DNA of 5,782 nt. Source: an uncultured Lachnospiraceae bacterium (GTDB taxonomy: Bacteria; Bacillota; Clostridia; Lachnospirales; Lachnospiraceae). The stretch's first letter is position 1; every line of letters starts with the position of its first letter. The stretch covers positions 1 through 5,782 of the forward strand of contig CAMWTF010000180.1 of the NCBI GenBank assembly GCA_947177105.1. Direction: 5' to 3'. A program made the translations under genes and the position numbers. This document shows positions 1 to 5,513 of this stretch, piece by piece. Under the pieces are notes generated by a model. The model was not told the origin of the DNA. It worked only from the letters and a program-made list of their open reading frames with translations, and searched no databases.

Positions 1-189
1 AATCTGTTCATGGTCAGTGATACATTTTCGGCAGTTTCGGTTAGCATCTTATATTTTTCATAATCTTGTACGGAGGGTGGTTCTTGTGATGGAGACAGTT
101 ATGCAGGCTGTGAGGTAGAAATTCTGGTACCTGAGATGGACGGAGGAATGAGGGCGGAATACTAAACTGATTATAAATTGGTTAAATCT
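1..189. other. upstream region without a supported gene
   Basis: No coding region can be supported here. One + strand frame is open from the window edge to a stop at 116-118, but its translation is not recognisable and it is too short to judge, so the end of an upstream gene is possible but unproven. Two tiny reading frames have ribosome-site-like sequences: 89-118 (9 codons, METVMQAVR, preceded by GGAGGGTGG at 72-80) and 136-165 (9 codons, MDGGMRAEY). Neither has the run of Ile, Leu or Val codons expected of an ilv attenuator peptide, and both lie upstream of the likely ilvB promoter. Fragments resembling a T-box core (AGGGTGG at 74-80, TGGTACC at 125-131) are present, but no terminator hairpin follows. 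Confidence 0.5.
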
Positions 190-223
190 TTGCCTTGTCT
201 GTGGTAATCTATTATGATAAAAT
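190..223 (+). promoter_or_regulatory. sigma-A-like promoter for ilvB (two overlapping registers)
   Basis: TTGCCT at 190-195 is followed after exactly 17 bases by TATGAT at 213-218. A second register shifted by five bases, TTGTCT at 195-200 and TAAAAT at 218-223, also has a 17-base spacer. Each -35 box matches 4 of 6 consensus positions and each -10 box 5 of 6. Transcription would start near 225-230, giving a leader of only about 60 bases before the ilvB start codon, too short for a T-box or a classic attenuator. This is a pattern call without experimental support. Confidence 0.6.
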
Positions 224-276
224 AAGCAGAAATGCGGACTGTCAGACAATCTATTTCTGGAACAGAAGGAATTTAT

Positions 277-282
277 GGGAGG
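277..282 (+). promoter_or_regulatory. ribosome binding site deciding the ilvB start
   Basis: GGGAGG ends seven bases before the ATG at 290. The in-frame ATG at 275 overlaps this site and has no comparable site of its own, so translation most likely starts at 290. Confidence 0.8.
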
Positions 283-289
283 TTTTTAC

Positions 290-1906
290 ATGATAGGTGC
301 AGATGCCATAATCAAATGTTTGGAAGAAGAGGGTGTAAAGTATGTGTTCGGTTATCCCGGCGTAGCCATATGCCCTTTCTATAATAGTATCCTGCAGTCG
401 GAGATTCAGACCATCCTGATCCGCACGGAGCAGAACGCCGCCCACGCGGCCAGCGGTATGGCCCGGATCACGGGTAAGCCCGGCGTCTGCGCCGTCACCA
501 GCGGCCCCGGCGCCACCAATGTGATCACCGGCATCGCCACCGCCTTTGCGGACAGCATTCCCCTGGTGTGCATCACCGGGCAGGTACATACGGATCTGCT
601 GGGCAGTGATTCCTTCCAGGAGGCGGACATCACCGGCGCCGTGGAGTCCTTTGTCAAATATAGCTATCTGGTCAAAAACGTGGGCGACATTCCACGAATT
701 TTCAAGGAGGCTTTCCATATTGCCAACACGGGCCGCAGGGGTCCTGTGCTGATTGATATACCCATAGATATTCAGAACGCGCCCATCAGCAGGTTCCAAT
801 ACCCGGAAGAGGTCAACATGCGCACCTATAAGCCCACGGTCAAAGGACATGCGGTGCAGATCAAGAAGGTGATCAAAGAACTGGAGAAGGCAAAGCGCCC
901 CATCATCTGCGTGGGCGGCGGCGTTCTGCTCAGTCAGGCCAGAGAGGAACTGCGGGGATTCGTGGAAAAATACCGTATCCCGGTGGTGTCCACCATGATG
1001 GGCATCAGCGTTATGCCCACGGAACATCCCCTGTACTTCGGCATGGTGGGCAACCACGGCAAAGCCTATGCCAACAGGGCCATGAACGAGTCGGATCTGT
1101 TGATTATGGCGGGGGCCAGGGTGGCGGATCGGGCGGTGAGCCAGCCGGATCTGATCACCAAAAACAAGGTGCTGGTACACATTGACGTGGACCCGGCGGA
1201 GATTGGCAAGAACGCAGGTCCCACCATACCCCTGGTGGGCGATGTGAAGCACATTTTCCAGGATTTTGCAAAGGAAGAGTTTTCCTGTGAGCATGAGGAG
1301 TGGATCCGGACTTTGTCGGAGTATCGGGAGAATCTGGTGGCGAAGCGCAATCCAAATCCGGCCTATGTGGATCCGGCAGCCTTTATCACCCGGCTGTCCG
1401 AAAAGATGGCCCCTGACGGGGTGTATGTGGCAGATGTGGGACAGAACCAGATCTGGTCATGCAGTTATCATATTGTCAAAGAGGGACGGTTCCTGACCTC
1501 CGGCGGCATGGGCACCATGGGCTATTCGATTCCGGCGGCCATGGGCGCCAAGCTGGCGGACAAGGGCCGTCAGGTCATCGCCGTGTGCGGTGACGGCTCC
1601 TTCCAGATGTCCATGATGGAACTGGCCACCATGCGTCAATATAGTATTCCGGTCAAAATCATTGTGCTGAAAAACGGCTACCTGGGAATGGTGCGGGAGT
1701 ACCAGCACTATACCTATAAAGACAATTACTCGGTGGTGGATCTCTCCGGCAGTCCCATGCTGGATAAGATTGCGGCGGCTTATGATATGCAGTACCAATT
1801 GCTGGAAAATATGGACCGGGCGGAGGAAGTGTTGGACGCGTTTCTGAAGGAGGATACCTCCGTGCTGCTGGAGTGTCTGATTGATCCCATGGATCTGGTG
1901 AAGTAA
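290..1906 (+). CDS. ilvB: acetolactate synthase, large (catalytic) subunit
   Basis: This is the thiamine diphosphate (ThDP)-dependent enzyme that condenses two pyruvates to 2-acetolactate, or pyruvate with 2-ketobutyrate to 2-aceto-2-hydroxybutyrate, the first common step of valine, leucine and isoleucine synthesis. The 538-residue protein is slightly shorter than most homologues. It has the three-part ThDP fold: an N-terminal pyrimidine domain (about 1-165) with GYPG at 21-24 and the catalytic Glu47 in RTEQ, a central domain (about 190-320), and a C-terminal diphosphate domain with GDGSFQM at 434-440 and the metal ligands Asp435 and Asn462. Two positions are unusual. Tyr471 (MVREYQ) stands where many family members have Trp, and ARVADR at 276-281 replaces the usual ARFDDR flavin motif. 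The ilvN eight bases downstream and ilvC further on support a biosynthetic rather than catabolic role. The start at 290 is chosen for its ribosome site. Confidence 0.95.
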   Translation: MIGADAIIKCLEEEGVKYVFGYPGVAICPFYNSILQSEIQTILIRTEQNAAHAASGMARITGKPGVCAVTSGPGATNVITGIATAFADSIPLVCITGQVHTDLLGSDSFQEADITGAVESFVKYSYLVKNVGDIPRIFKEAFHIANTGRRGPVLIDIPIDIQNAPISRFQYPEEVNMRTYKPTVKGHAVQIKKVIKELEKAKRPIICVGGGVLLSQAREELRGFVEKYRIPVVSTMMGISVMPTEHPLYFGMVGNHGKAYANRAMNESDLLIMAGARVADRAVSQPDLITKNKVLVHIDVDPAEIGKNAGPTIPLVGDVKHIFQDFAKEEFSCEHEEWIRTLSEYRENLVAKRNPNPAYVDPAAFITRLSEKMAPDGVYVADVGQNQIWSCSYHIVKEGRFLTSGGMGTMGYSIPAAMGAKLADKGRQVIAVCGDGSFQMSMMELATMRQYSIPVKIIVLKNGYLGMVREYQHYTYKDNYSVVDLSGSPMLDKIAAAYDMQYQLLENMDRAEEVLDAFLKEDTSVLLECLIDPMDLVK

Positions 1907-1920
1907 GGGGGCGGATGATT

Positions 1921-2412
1921 ATGAGAAAGAGAATTTATTCCGTTCTGGTGGAGAACCGTTCCGGTGTGCTGGGCAAGGTGGCCGGGCTTTTCGCCAGAAG
2001 ATGTTTTAATATCGACTCCCTGACAGTGGGAGAGACCGACGACCCGGAGATATCCTGCATGACCATCGTCAGCAGCGGGGACGAGCGCACCATCGAGCAG
2101 ATCGAAAAACAGCTGAACAAAAAGCTGGATGTGATCAAGGTTAAAACCTTTGATGAGACCCAGAGCATCAGTCGGGAACTGATGCTGGTGAAGGTGCGCC
2201 ACAACAAGGGCAACCGCCGGGAGATCACCGAAATCTGCGAGATTCTGCGGGCGGAAATCGTGGATATGTCCAAGCATTTCATGATGATCCAGATTTGTGA
2301 CACGCCGGAGCGCACCAAGCTTCTGCTGACTATGCTGCAGTCCATCAGCATTGCGGAGGTGGCCCGCACCGGAACCCTGGCGCTGGCAAAATGCAGTGAG
2401 AATGATGATTAG
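1921..2412 (+). CDS. ilvN: acetolactate synthase small (regulatory) subunit, copy 1
   Basis: This is the regulatory partner of IlvB. In this family the subunit raises catalytic activity and confers feedback inhibition by valine through an N-terminal ACT domain. The 163-residue protein has the ACT domain at about 3-78 (VLVENRSGVLGKVAGLF) and the C-terminal small-subunit domain at about 85-155, ending near EVARTG. The residues known to line the valine site in E. coli IlvH (Asn11, Gly14, Asn29) correspond to Asn12, Gly15 and Asn30. The usual RRGYN is RRCFN here. The C-terminus (LALAKCSENDD) lacks the GLGRG-like ending of copy 2. An in-frame ATG at 1915 is only about three bases from the GGGGG run at 1907-1911, while the ATG at 1921 is better placed, so 1921 is preferred. 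It is almost certainly co-transcribed with ilvB. Identity to copy 2 is about 40% by eye. Confidence 0.93.
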   Translation: MRKRIYSVLVENRSGVLGKVAGLFARRCFNIDSLTVGETDDPEISCMTIVSSGDERTIEQIEKQLNKKLDVIKVKTFDETQSISRELMLVKVRHNKGNRREITEICEILRAEIVDMSKHFMMIQICDTPERTKLLLTMLQSISIAEVARTGTLALAKCSENDD

Positions 2413-2464
2413 CACATTTGCGGAACTGTGTACTGGCGGAGAATACGCAGAGCTTAAAATAGGG

Positions 2465-2493
2465 TTGACATTCACACTTTATCTTGCTAAAAT
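2465..2493 (+). promoter_or_regulatory. strong internal promoter for second ilvN and ilvC
   Basis: A perfect TTGACA (2465-2470) is followed after 17 bases by TAAAAT (2488-2493), with a TG one base upstream of the -10 (2485-2486, an extended -10). It lies in the 126-base gap after the first ilvN and points at the second. The start site would be near 2500, leaving a leader of about 38 bases. This is the best promoter match in the window. Confidence 0.8.
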
Positions 2494-2525
2494 TTAAAAG
2501 CGAATATGAGAAGCGAAACCTAAAT

Positions 2526-2531
2526 AAGGAG
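2526..2531 (+). promoter_or_regulatory. ribosome binding site deciding the second ilvN start
   Basis: AAGGAG ends seven bases before the ATG at 2539. An in-frame GTG at 2536 would be only four bases away, so the ATG is preferred. Confidence 0.75.
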
Positions 2532-2538
2532 TTATGTG

Positions 2539-3042
2539 ATGCAGAAGAGAGTATTTCAGTTGTTGGCAGATAATACGTCCGGTGTGCTGAGCCGTATATC
2601 CGGTCTGTTTTCCCGCAGGGGATACAATATTGAGAGCATTACGGCGGGCGAGACCGCTGATCCCCGGTTTTCCCGGGTTACTATTGTGACCTATGGGGAT
2701 GATGAGATTCTGGAACAGATTGAGAAGCAGGTAGGCAAGCTGGTGGATGTGCGCAATATCAGGGAGTTAAAGCCCGAGGAGAGTGTTTACCGGGAACTGG
2801 CCCTGATCAAGGTCAAGGCGGATCCCCAGCAGCGCCAGGGAATTATTGCCGTGGCGGATATCTTCCGGGCCAATATCGTTGATGTGTCCAAGGACAGCCT
2901 GATCATTGAACTCACCGGCAACCAGGCCAAGATAGAGGCATTTATCAATCTGCTGGACGGCTATGAGATTCTGGAGCTGGCCAGGACAGGCATCGCGGGG
3001 CTGGGCAGAGGGATGGACAATGTGACCTATCTGGAGAGTTAA
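2539..3042 (+). CDS. ilvN: acetolactate synthase small (regulatory) subunit, copy 2
   Basis: A second complete small subunit of 167 residues. The ACT domain (about 3-77) is closer to the textbook form than copy 1: LADNTSGVLSRISGLF is followed by RRGYNIES, and valine-site equivalents are Asn12, Gly15 and Asn30. The C-terminal domain (about 84-160) includes RELALIKVKA and ends ELARTGIAGLGRG, the common family ending. It is about 40% identical to copy 1 by eye, so the pair is an old duplication or has separate origins, not a recent tandem copy. It follows its own strong promoter and precedes ilvC by 94 bases, so its expression can be uncoupled from ilvB. It may regulate the IlvB encoded here, another large subunit elsewhere in the genome, or form mixed complexes; the sequence does not decide. 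Confidence 0.95.
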   Translation: MQKRVFQLLADNTSGVLSRISGLFSRRGYNIESITAGETADPRFSRVTIVTYGDDEILEQIEKQVGKLVDVRNIRELKPEESVYRELALIKVKADPQQRQGIIAVADIFRANIVDVSKDSLIIELTGNQAKIEAFINLLDGYEILELARTGIAGLGRGMDNVTYLES

Positions 3043-3123
3043 GGCGCGTAAGGGCTTTTTCAGGGGATAAATAAGTTAGCTCTAGGGACAACAACCTATC
3101 AGTTATAAACCATTTAAACATAT

Positions 3124-3128
3124 GGAGG
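3124..3128 (+). promoter_or_regulatory. ribosome binding site deciding the ilvC start
   Basis: GGAGG lies eight bases before the ATG at 3137. The in-frame ATG at 3122 overlaps the site and would add only MEEKK, so 3137 is the likely start. Confidence 0.8.
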
Positions 3129-3136
3129 AAAAGAAG

Positions 3137-4156
3137 ATGGCAAAGATTTTTTACCAGGAAGATTGTAACCTGTCTCTGTTAGAAGGCAAGACAATCGCAA
3201 TTATCGGCTACGGCAGCCAGGGACACGCCCATGCGCTGAACCTGAAGGAGTCCGGCTGCAACGTTATCATCGGCCTGTACGAGGGTTCCAGATCCTGGGA
3301 CAAGGCTGTAAAGCAGGGCTTTGAGGTGTTTACCGCCGCGGAGGCCGCCAAGAAGGCTGACATCATCATGATCCTGATCAATGATGAGAAGCAGGCGGAT
3401 CTGTACAAGAAGGATATTGAGCCTAATCTGGAGGCCGGCAACATGCTGATGTTCGCCCATGGTTTCAATATTCATTTCGGCTGCATCGTGCCTCCTGCGG
3501 ATGTGGATGTGACCATGATCGCGCCCAAGGGCCCCGGTCATACCGTGAGAAGCGAGTACCAGGAGGGCAAGGGCGTTCCCTGTCTGATCGCCGTGGAGCA
3601 GGATGCTACCGGCAAGGCACAGGATCTGGCTCTGGCCTACGCGCTGGGCATCGGCGGCGCAAGAGCAGGCGTGCTGGAGACCACCTTCCGCACTGAGACC
3701 GAGACGGATCTGTTCGGCGAGCAGGCAGTGCTGTGCGGCGGCGTGTGCGCGCTGATGCAGGCCGGTTTTGAGACGCTGGTGGAGGCCGGTTATGACGAAA
3801 GGAATGCTTATTTCGAGTGCATCCATGAGATGAAGCTGATCGTGGATCTGATCTATCAGAGCGGCTTTGCAGGTATGAGATATTCCATCTCCAACACTGC
3901 TGAGTACGGCGATTATGTCACTGGCCCCAAGATCGTGACCGAGGAGACCAAGAAGGCCATGAAGAAGATCCTGAGCGATATTCAGGACGGTACCTTCGCT
4001 AAGGAGTTCCTGCTGGATATGTCTCCCGCGGGCAGACAGGTTCACTTCAAGGCCATGAGAAAGCTGGCCAGCGAGCATCCCGCAGAGAAGGTTGGCGAGG
4101 AGATCCGCAAGCTTTACAGCTGGAACAACGAAGAGGATAAGCTGATCAACAACTAA
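3137..4156 (+). CDS. ilvC: ketol-acid reductoisomerase (class I)
   Basis: This enzyme isomerises and reduces acetolactate (or acetohydroxybutyrate) to the dihydroxy acid, the second step of valine and isoleucine synthesis. The 339-residue length is that of the short class I form. The N-terminal Rossmann domain carries GYGSQGHAH at 24-32, followed by the cofactor-selecting loop GLYEGSRSW at 46-54. His108 lies in AHGFNIHF, and GPGHTVR follows. The C-terminal knotted helical domain has the two-magnesium ligands Asp191 and Glu195 (TDLFGEQ), Glu227 and Glu231 (ECIHE), and the substrate-contacting SNTAEYGD at 252-259. All catalytic residues appear intact. The loop has Tyr48 and Glu49 instead of the basic residues typical of NADPH enzymes, so cofactor preference is open. 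It is probably transcribed with the second ilvN and is followed by a terminator. Confidence 0.98.
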   Translation: MAKIFYQEDCNLSLLEGKTIAIIGYGSQGHAHALNLKESGCNVIIGLYEGSRSWDKAVKQGFEVFTAAEAAKKADIIMILINDEKQADLYKKDIEPNLEAGNMLMFAHGFNIHFGCIVPPADVDVTMIAPKGPGHTVRSEYQEGKGVPCLIAVEQDATGKAQDLALAYALGIGGARAGVLETTFRTETETDLFGEQAVLCGGVCALMQAGFETLVEAGYDERNAYFECIHEMKLIVDLIYQSGFAGMRYSISNTAEYGDYVTGPKIVTEETKKAMKKILSDIQDGTFAKEFLLDMSPAGRQVHFKAMRKLASEHPAEKVGEEIRKLYSWNNEEDKLINN

Positions 4157-4177
4157 TTATGTTATGTAAAATGGTTT

Positions 4178-4239
4178 AAAAAAAAGGAGTTGCCATAGTA
4201 TAGAGAGAAAATATCTTCTATATTAAGGCAACTCCATTT
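4178..4239. terminator. bidirectional intrinsic terminator between ilvC and the AraC-type gene
   Basis: GGAGTTGCC (4186-4194) and GGCAACTCC (4227-4235) form a perfect 9-bp stem. Inside it, TATAGA (4199-4204) pairs with TCTATA (4217-4222), giving a long, slightly bulged hairpin. The + strand reads ATTTCTTT after the stem. The - strand reads eight Ts after it, complementary to the A run at 4178-4185. It starts 29 bases after ilvC ends and 19 bases after the convergent regulator gene ends, so it can serve both. The - strand side has the better U tract. Confidence 0.9.
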
Positions 4240-4254
4240 CTTTATAAGTGTTTG

Positions 4255-5124
4255 TCATTTCCGCAGTTCCTTGGATTCATTGCGGTGTTGGATGGGAGTT
4301 TTTCCTGTCGATTTCTTAAAAACCTGGGAAAAGTAGGACTGGGAGGAGAAGCCGAGCATGTTGGAAATCTGAGCGATGGAGCAGCTGGTGGATTCCAGCA
4401 GGGATTTGGCCTCCTGGATTCTTTTCTGGAGGAGATAATTGATGGGAGACAGTCCTGTGTACTTTGTGAAGGCGTGGGCCAAATAGTATTTGTTCATATG
4501 AGTCAGGGCCGCCAGGGTATCCAGAGAGATATCCTCCGCATAATTTGCGTCCAGGAAATTTTTGATCTGGGTACATTCCCGGGTTAAGAGATTGCGGTCC
4601 TCCTGCACGATGGATAGATGATCATTCCGAAGCATACATACCAGCAGGATCTCCAGCAGATTTTGACATACGGTATCATAATTATCTTTTTTGGAGGAAA
4701 TCTCCTCCAGCATTATGTTCAGATAGGCATAGATATTGGAATTTTGCATATTATATTTATAGACAGCCCCGGAAGCAGTCTGCATGGAGAGGCCGTCCTG
4801 GGCGGAGGCAATATCTTCGAAAGAAAAGGAAAGGCCGTCTATACCCAGAACGATATAGTCCAGAGGAGTTGTATGCAGTGATTTTTCGGTATGCTGCACA
4901 TGAGGGTTGATAATGACCATGTCATTTTTGACCACAGGAAATTCAGAGCCTTCCGCGATAAAAGTTCCGCATCCATCCACCACATAAAACAGTTCGCTGA
5001 AGGGATGGGAATGCAGAATGCTTTGCCAGTCTCCCTCGTATTTGGAGGTAGTAACATATAAGAGCTTGGAGCAATAAGAGAAAGAGGGCTTATCATGCTC
5101 TATTCTATGTCTTGTATTTCCCAT
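4255..5124 (-). CDS. AraC-family transcriptional regulator with cupin sensor domain
   Basis: A 289-residue regulator of the usual AraC-family length. The N-terminal part (about 20-100) is a cupin-like ligand-binding domain with the typical HSHPFSE at 38-44 and INPHVQHT at 72-79. The C-terminal part (about 183-289) has two helix-turn-helix units: one at about 199-224 (LDTLAALTHMNKYYLAHAF) and one at about 249-277 (IAQISNMLGFSSQSYFSQVF), the latter leading into FKKSTGKTP, the family signature region. On the - strand, AGGGGAG lies about ten bases before the ATG. The gene is divergent from a sugar-binding lipoprotein gene, which suggests that it controls that uptake locus in response to a sugar or related ligand. 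The ligand cannot be read from the sequence. The ilv genes are convergent and separated by a terminator, so there is no reason to link the regulator to them. Confidence 0.93.
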   Translation of the reverse strand: MGNTRHRIEHDKPSFSYCSKLLYVTTSKYEGDWQSILHSHPFSELFYVVDGCGTFIAEGSEFPVVKNDMVIINPHVQHTEKSLHTTPLDYIVLGIDGLSFSFEDIASAQDGLSMQTASGAVYKYNMQNSNIYAYLNIMLEEISSKKDNYDTVCQNLLEILLVCMLRNDHLSIVQEDRNLLTRECTQIKNFLDANYAEDISLDTLAALTHMNKYYLAHAFTKYTGLSPINYLLQKRIQEAKSLLESTSCSIAQISNMLGFSSQSYFSQVFKKSTGKTPIQHRNESKELRK

Positions 5125-5164
5125 AATCTGTTGTTCTCCCCTGATCTCAATAAATAGTGATTCA

Positions 5165-5193
5165 AGTATAGCAGAATTTAGATATTTTGTCTA
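5165..5193 (-). promoter_or_regulatory. sigma-A-like promoter for the AraC-type regulator
   Basis: Read on the - strand, TAGACA (5193 to 5188) is followed after 17 bases by TATACT (5170 to 5165), with a TG one base upstream of the -10 box. Both boxes match 5 of 6 consensus positions. The start would be near 5158, about 34 bases before the start codon. Confidence 0.72.
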
Positions 5194-5265
5194 TTATCTC
5201 AAATCGACTCAATATATATAAAATATGTAAAAAAGTTATCCAAAAAGAATGGAATTAAGGCATGA

Positions 5266-5276
5266 TGCAAATTGCA
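5266..5276. promoter_or_regulatory. candidate operator palindrome TGCAAATTGCA
   Basis: TGCAA-A-TTGCA is a perfect 11-base palindrome in the divergent spacer. Its TTGCACA part recurs at 5357-5363, 85 bases downstream, where TTGC-ACAAAA-GCAA (5357-5370) forms a related, wider-spaced inverted repeat. The position between the two promoters suits binding by the adjacent AraC-type regulator. The match is short and the region is AT-rich, so chance is possible. Confidence 0.3.
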
Positions 5277-5399
5277 CATAAAAGGACGAGTTTGTGAATG
5301 ACGCATATAAAAAATATATAATTCAGAAAAGCATACATAATTAAATATAAATAAATTTGCACAAAAGCAAGATATATAAAATACCCAGCAATAAACAGA

Positions 5400-5428
5400 T
5401 TGAATATGCGAAAGGTTTTTTATATACT
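5400..5428 (+). promoter_or_regulatory. sigma-A-like promoter for the sugar-binding lipoprotein gene
   Basis: TTGAAT (5400-5405) is followed after 17 bases by TATACT (5423-5428). The start would fall near 5435, giving a leader of about 80 bases. The very AT-rich sequence upstream could help polymerase or regulator binding. Confidence 0.65.
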
Positions 5429-5440
5429 GAATATACACTA

Positions 5441-5492
5441 GGACGGTAGCTACAGAGTCCAAACCCGCACGGCAATTGTGTTGTGCGGTACC
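5441..5492 (+). promoter_or_regulatory. possible structured leader upstream of the lipoprotein gene
   Basis: Within the predicted leader, CCGCAC (5465-5470) pairs with GTGCGG (5483-5488) around a 12-base loop. GGTA (5445-5448) could pair with TACC (5489-5492) directly beneath that stem, competing with a small GGAC (5441-5444) / GTCC (5457-5460) hairpin. The structure ends seven bases before the AGGAGG site. I do not recognise it as a known riboswitch class. Confidence 0.3.
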
Positions 5493-5498
5493 TGAAAT

Positions 5499-5504
5499 AG
5501 GAGG
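5499..5504 (+). promoter_or_regulatory. ribosome binding site of the lipoprotein gene
   Basis: A full AGGAGG lies nine bases before the ATG at 5514 and fixes the start of the partial gene. Confidence 0.85.
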
Positions 5505-5513
5505 ATATTTATT

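Larger units (their letters stand above)
5125..5513. other. AT-rich divergent regulatory region
   Basis: This 389-base spacer between two divergent genes has far lower GC content than the flanking genes. It holds one promoter facing each gene, candidate operator repeats between them, and a structured leader before the lipoprotein gene. No coding region is supported: the long reading frame on the - strand at 5199-5462 has low-complexity content and crosses the + strand promoter. Confidence 0.75.

Noticed and set aside
74..131. T-box-like fragments AGGGTGG and TGGTACC
   Set aside because: The core motif is not continuous, no terminator or antiterminator pair follows, and a good promoter lies downstream of both.
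58..249. 63-codon frame on the - strand upstream of ilvB
   Set aside because: It has no convincing ribosome site or recognisable protein, and it crosses the likely ilvB promoter.
251..1294. Long antisense reading frame of 347 codons opposite ilvB, and similar ones at 1780-2475 and 3179-4078
   Set aside because: They lie opposite strongly conserved enzyme genes, have His/Gln/Ala-rich translations typical of antisense frames in GC-rich codons, and match no recognisable family.
3043..3136. Possible separate promoter or terminator between the second ilvN and ilvC
   Set aside because: TATAAA at 3104-3109 has no acceptable -35 at the right spacing, and no stem with a T run is visible. Co-transcription is the simpler reading.
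4252..4587. 111-codon + strand frame opposite the AraC-type gene
   Set aside because: It overlaps the well-supported regulator gene in antisense and has no family resemblance.
5199..5462. 87-codon - strand frame in the divergent spacer
   Set aside because: It is AT-driven low-complexity sequence without a ribosome site, and it covers the lipoprotein gene promoter.
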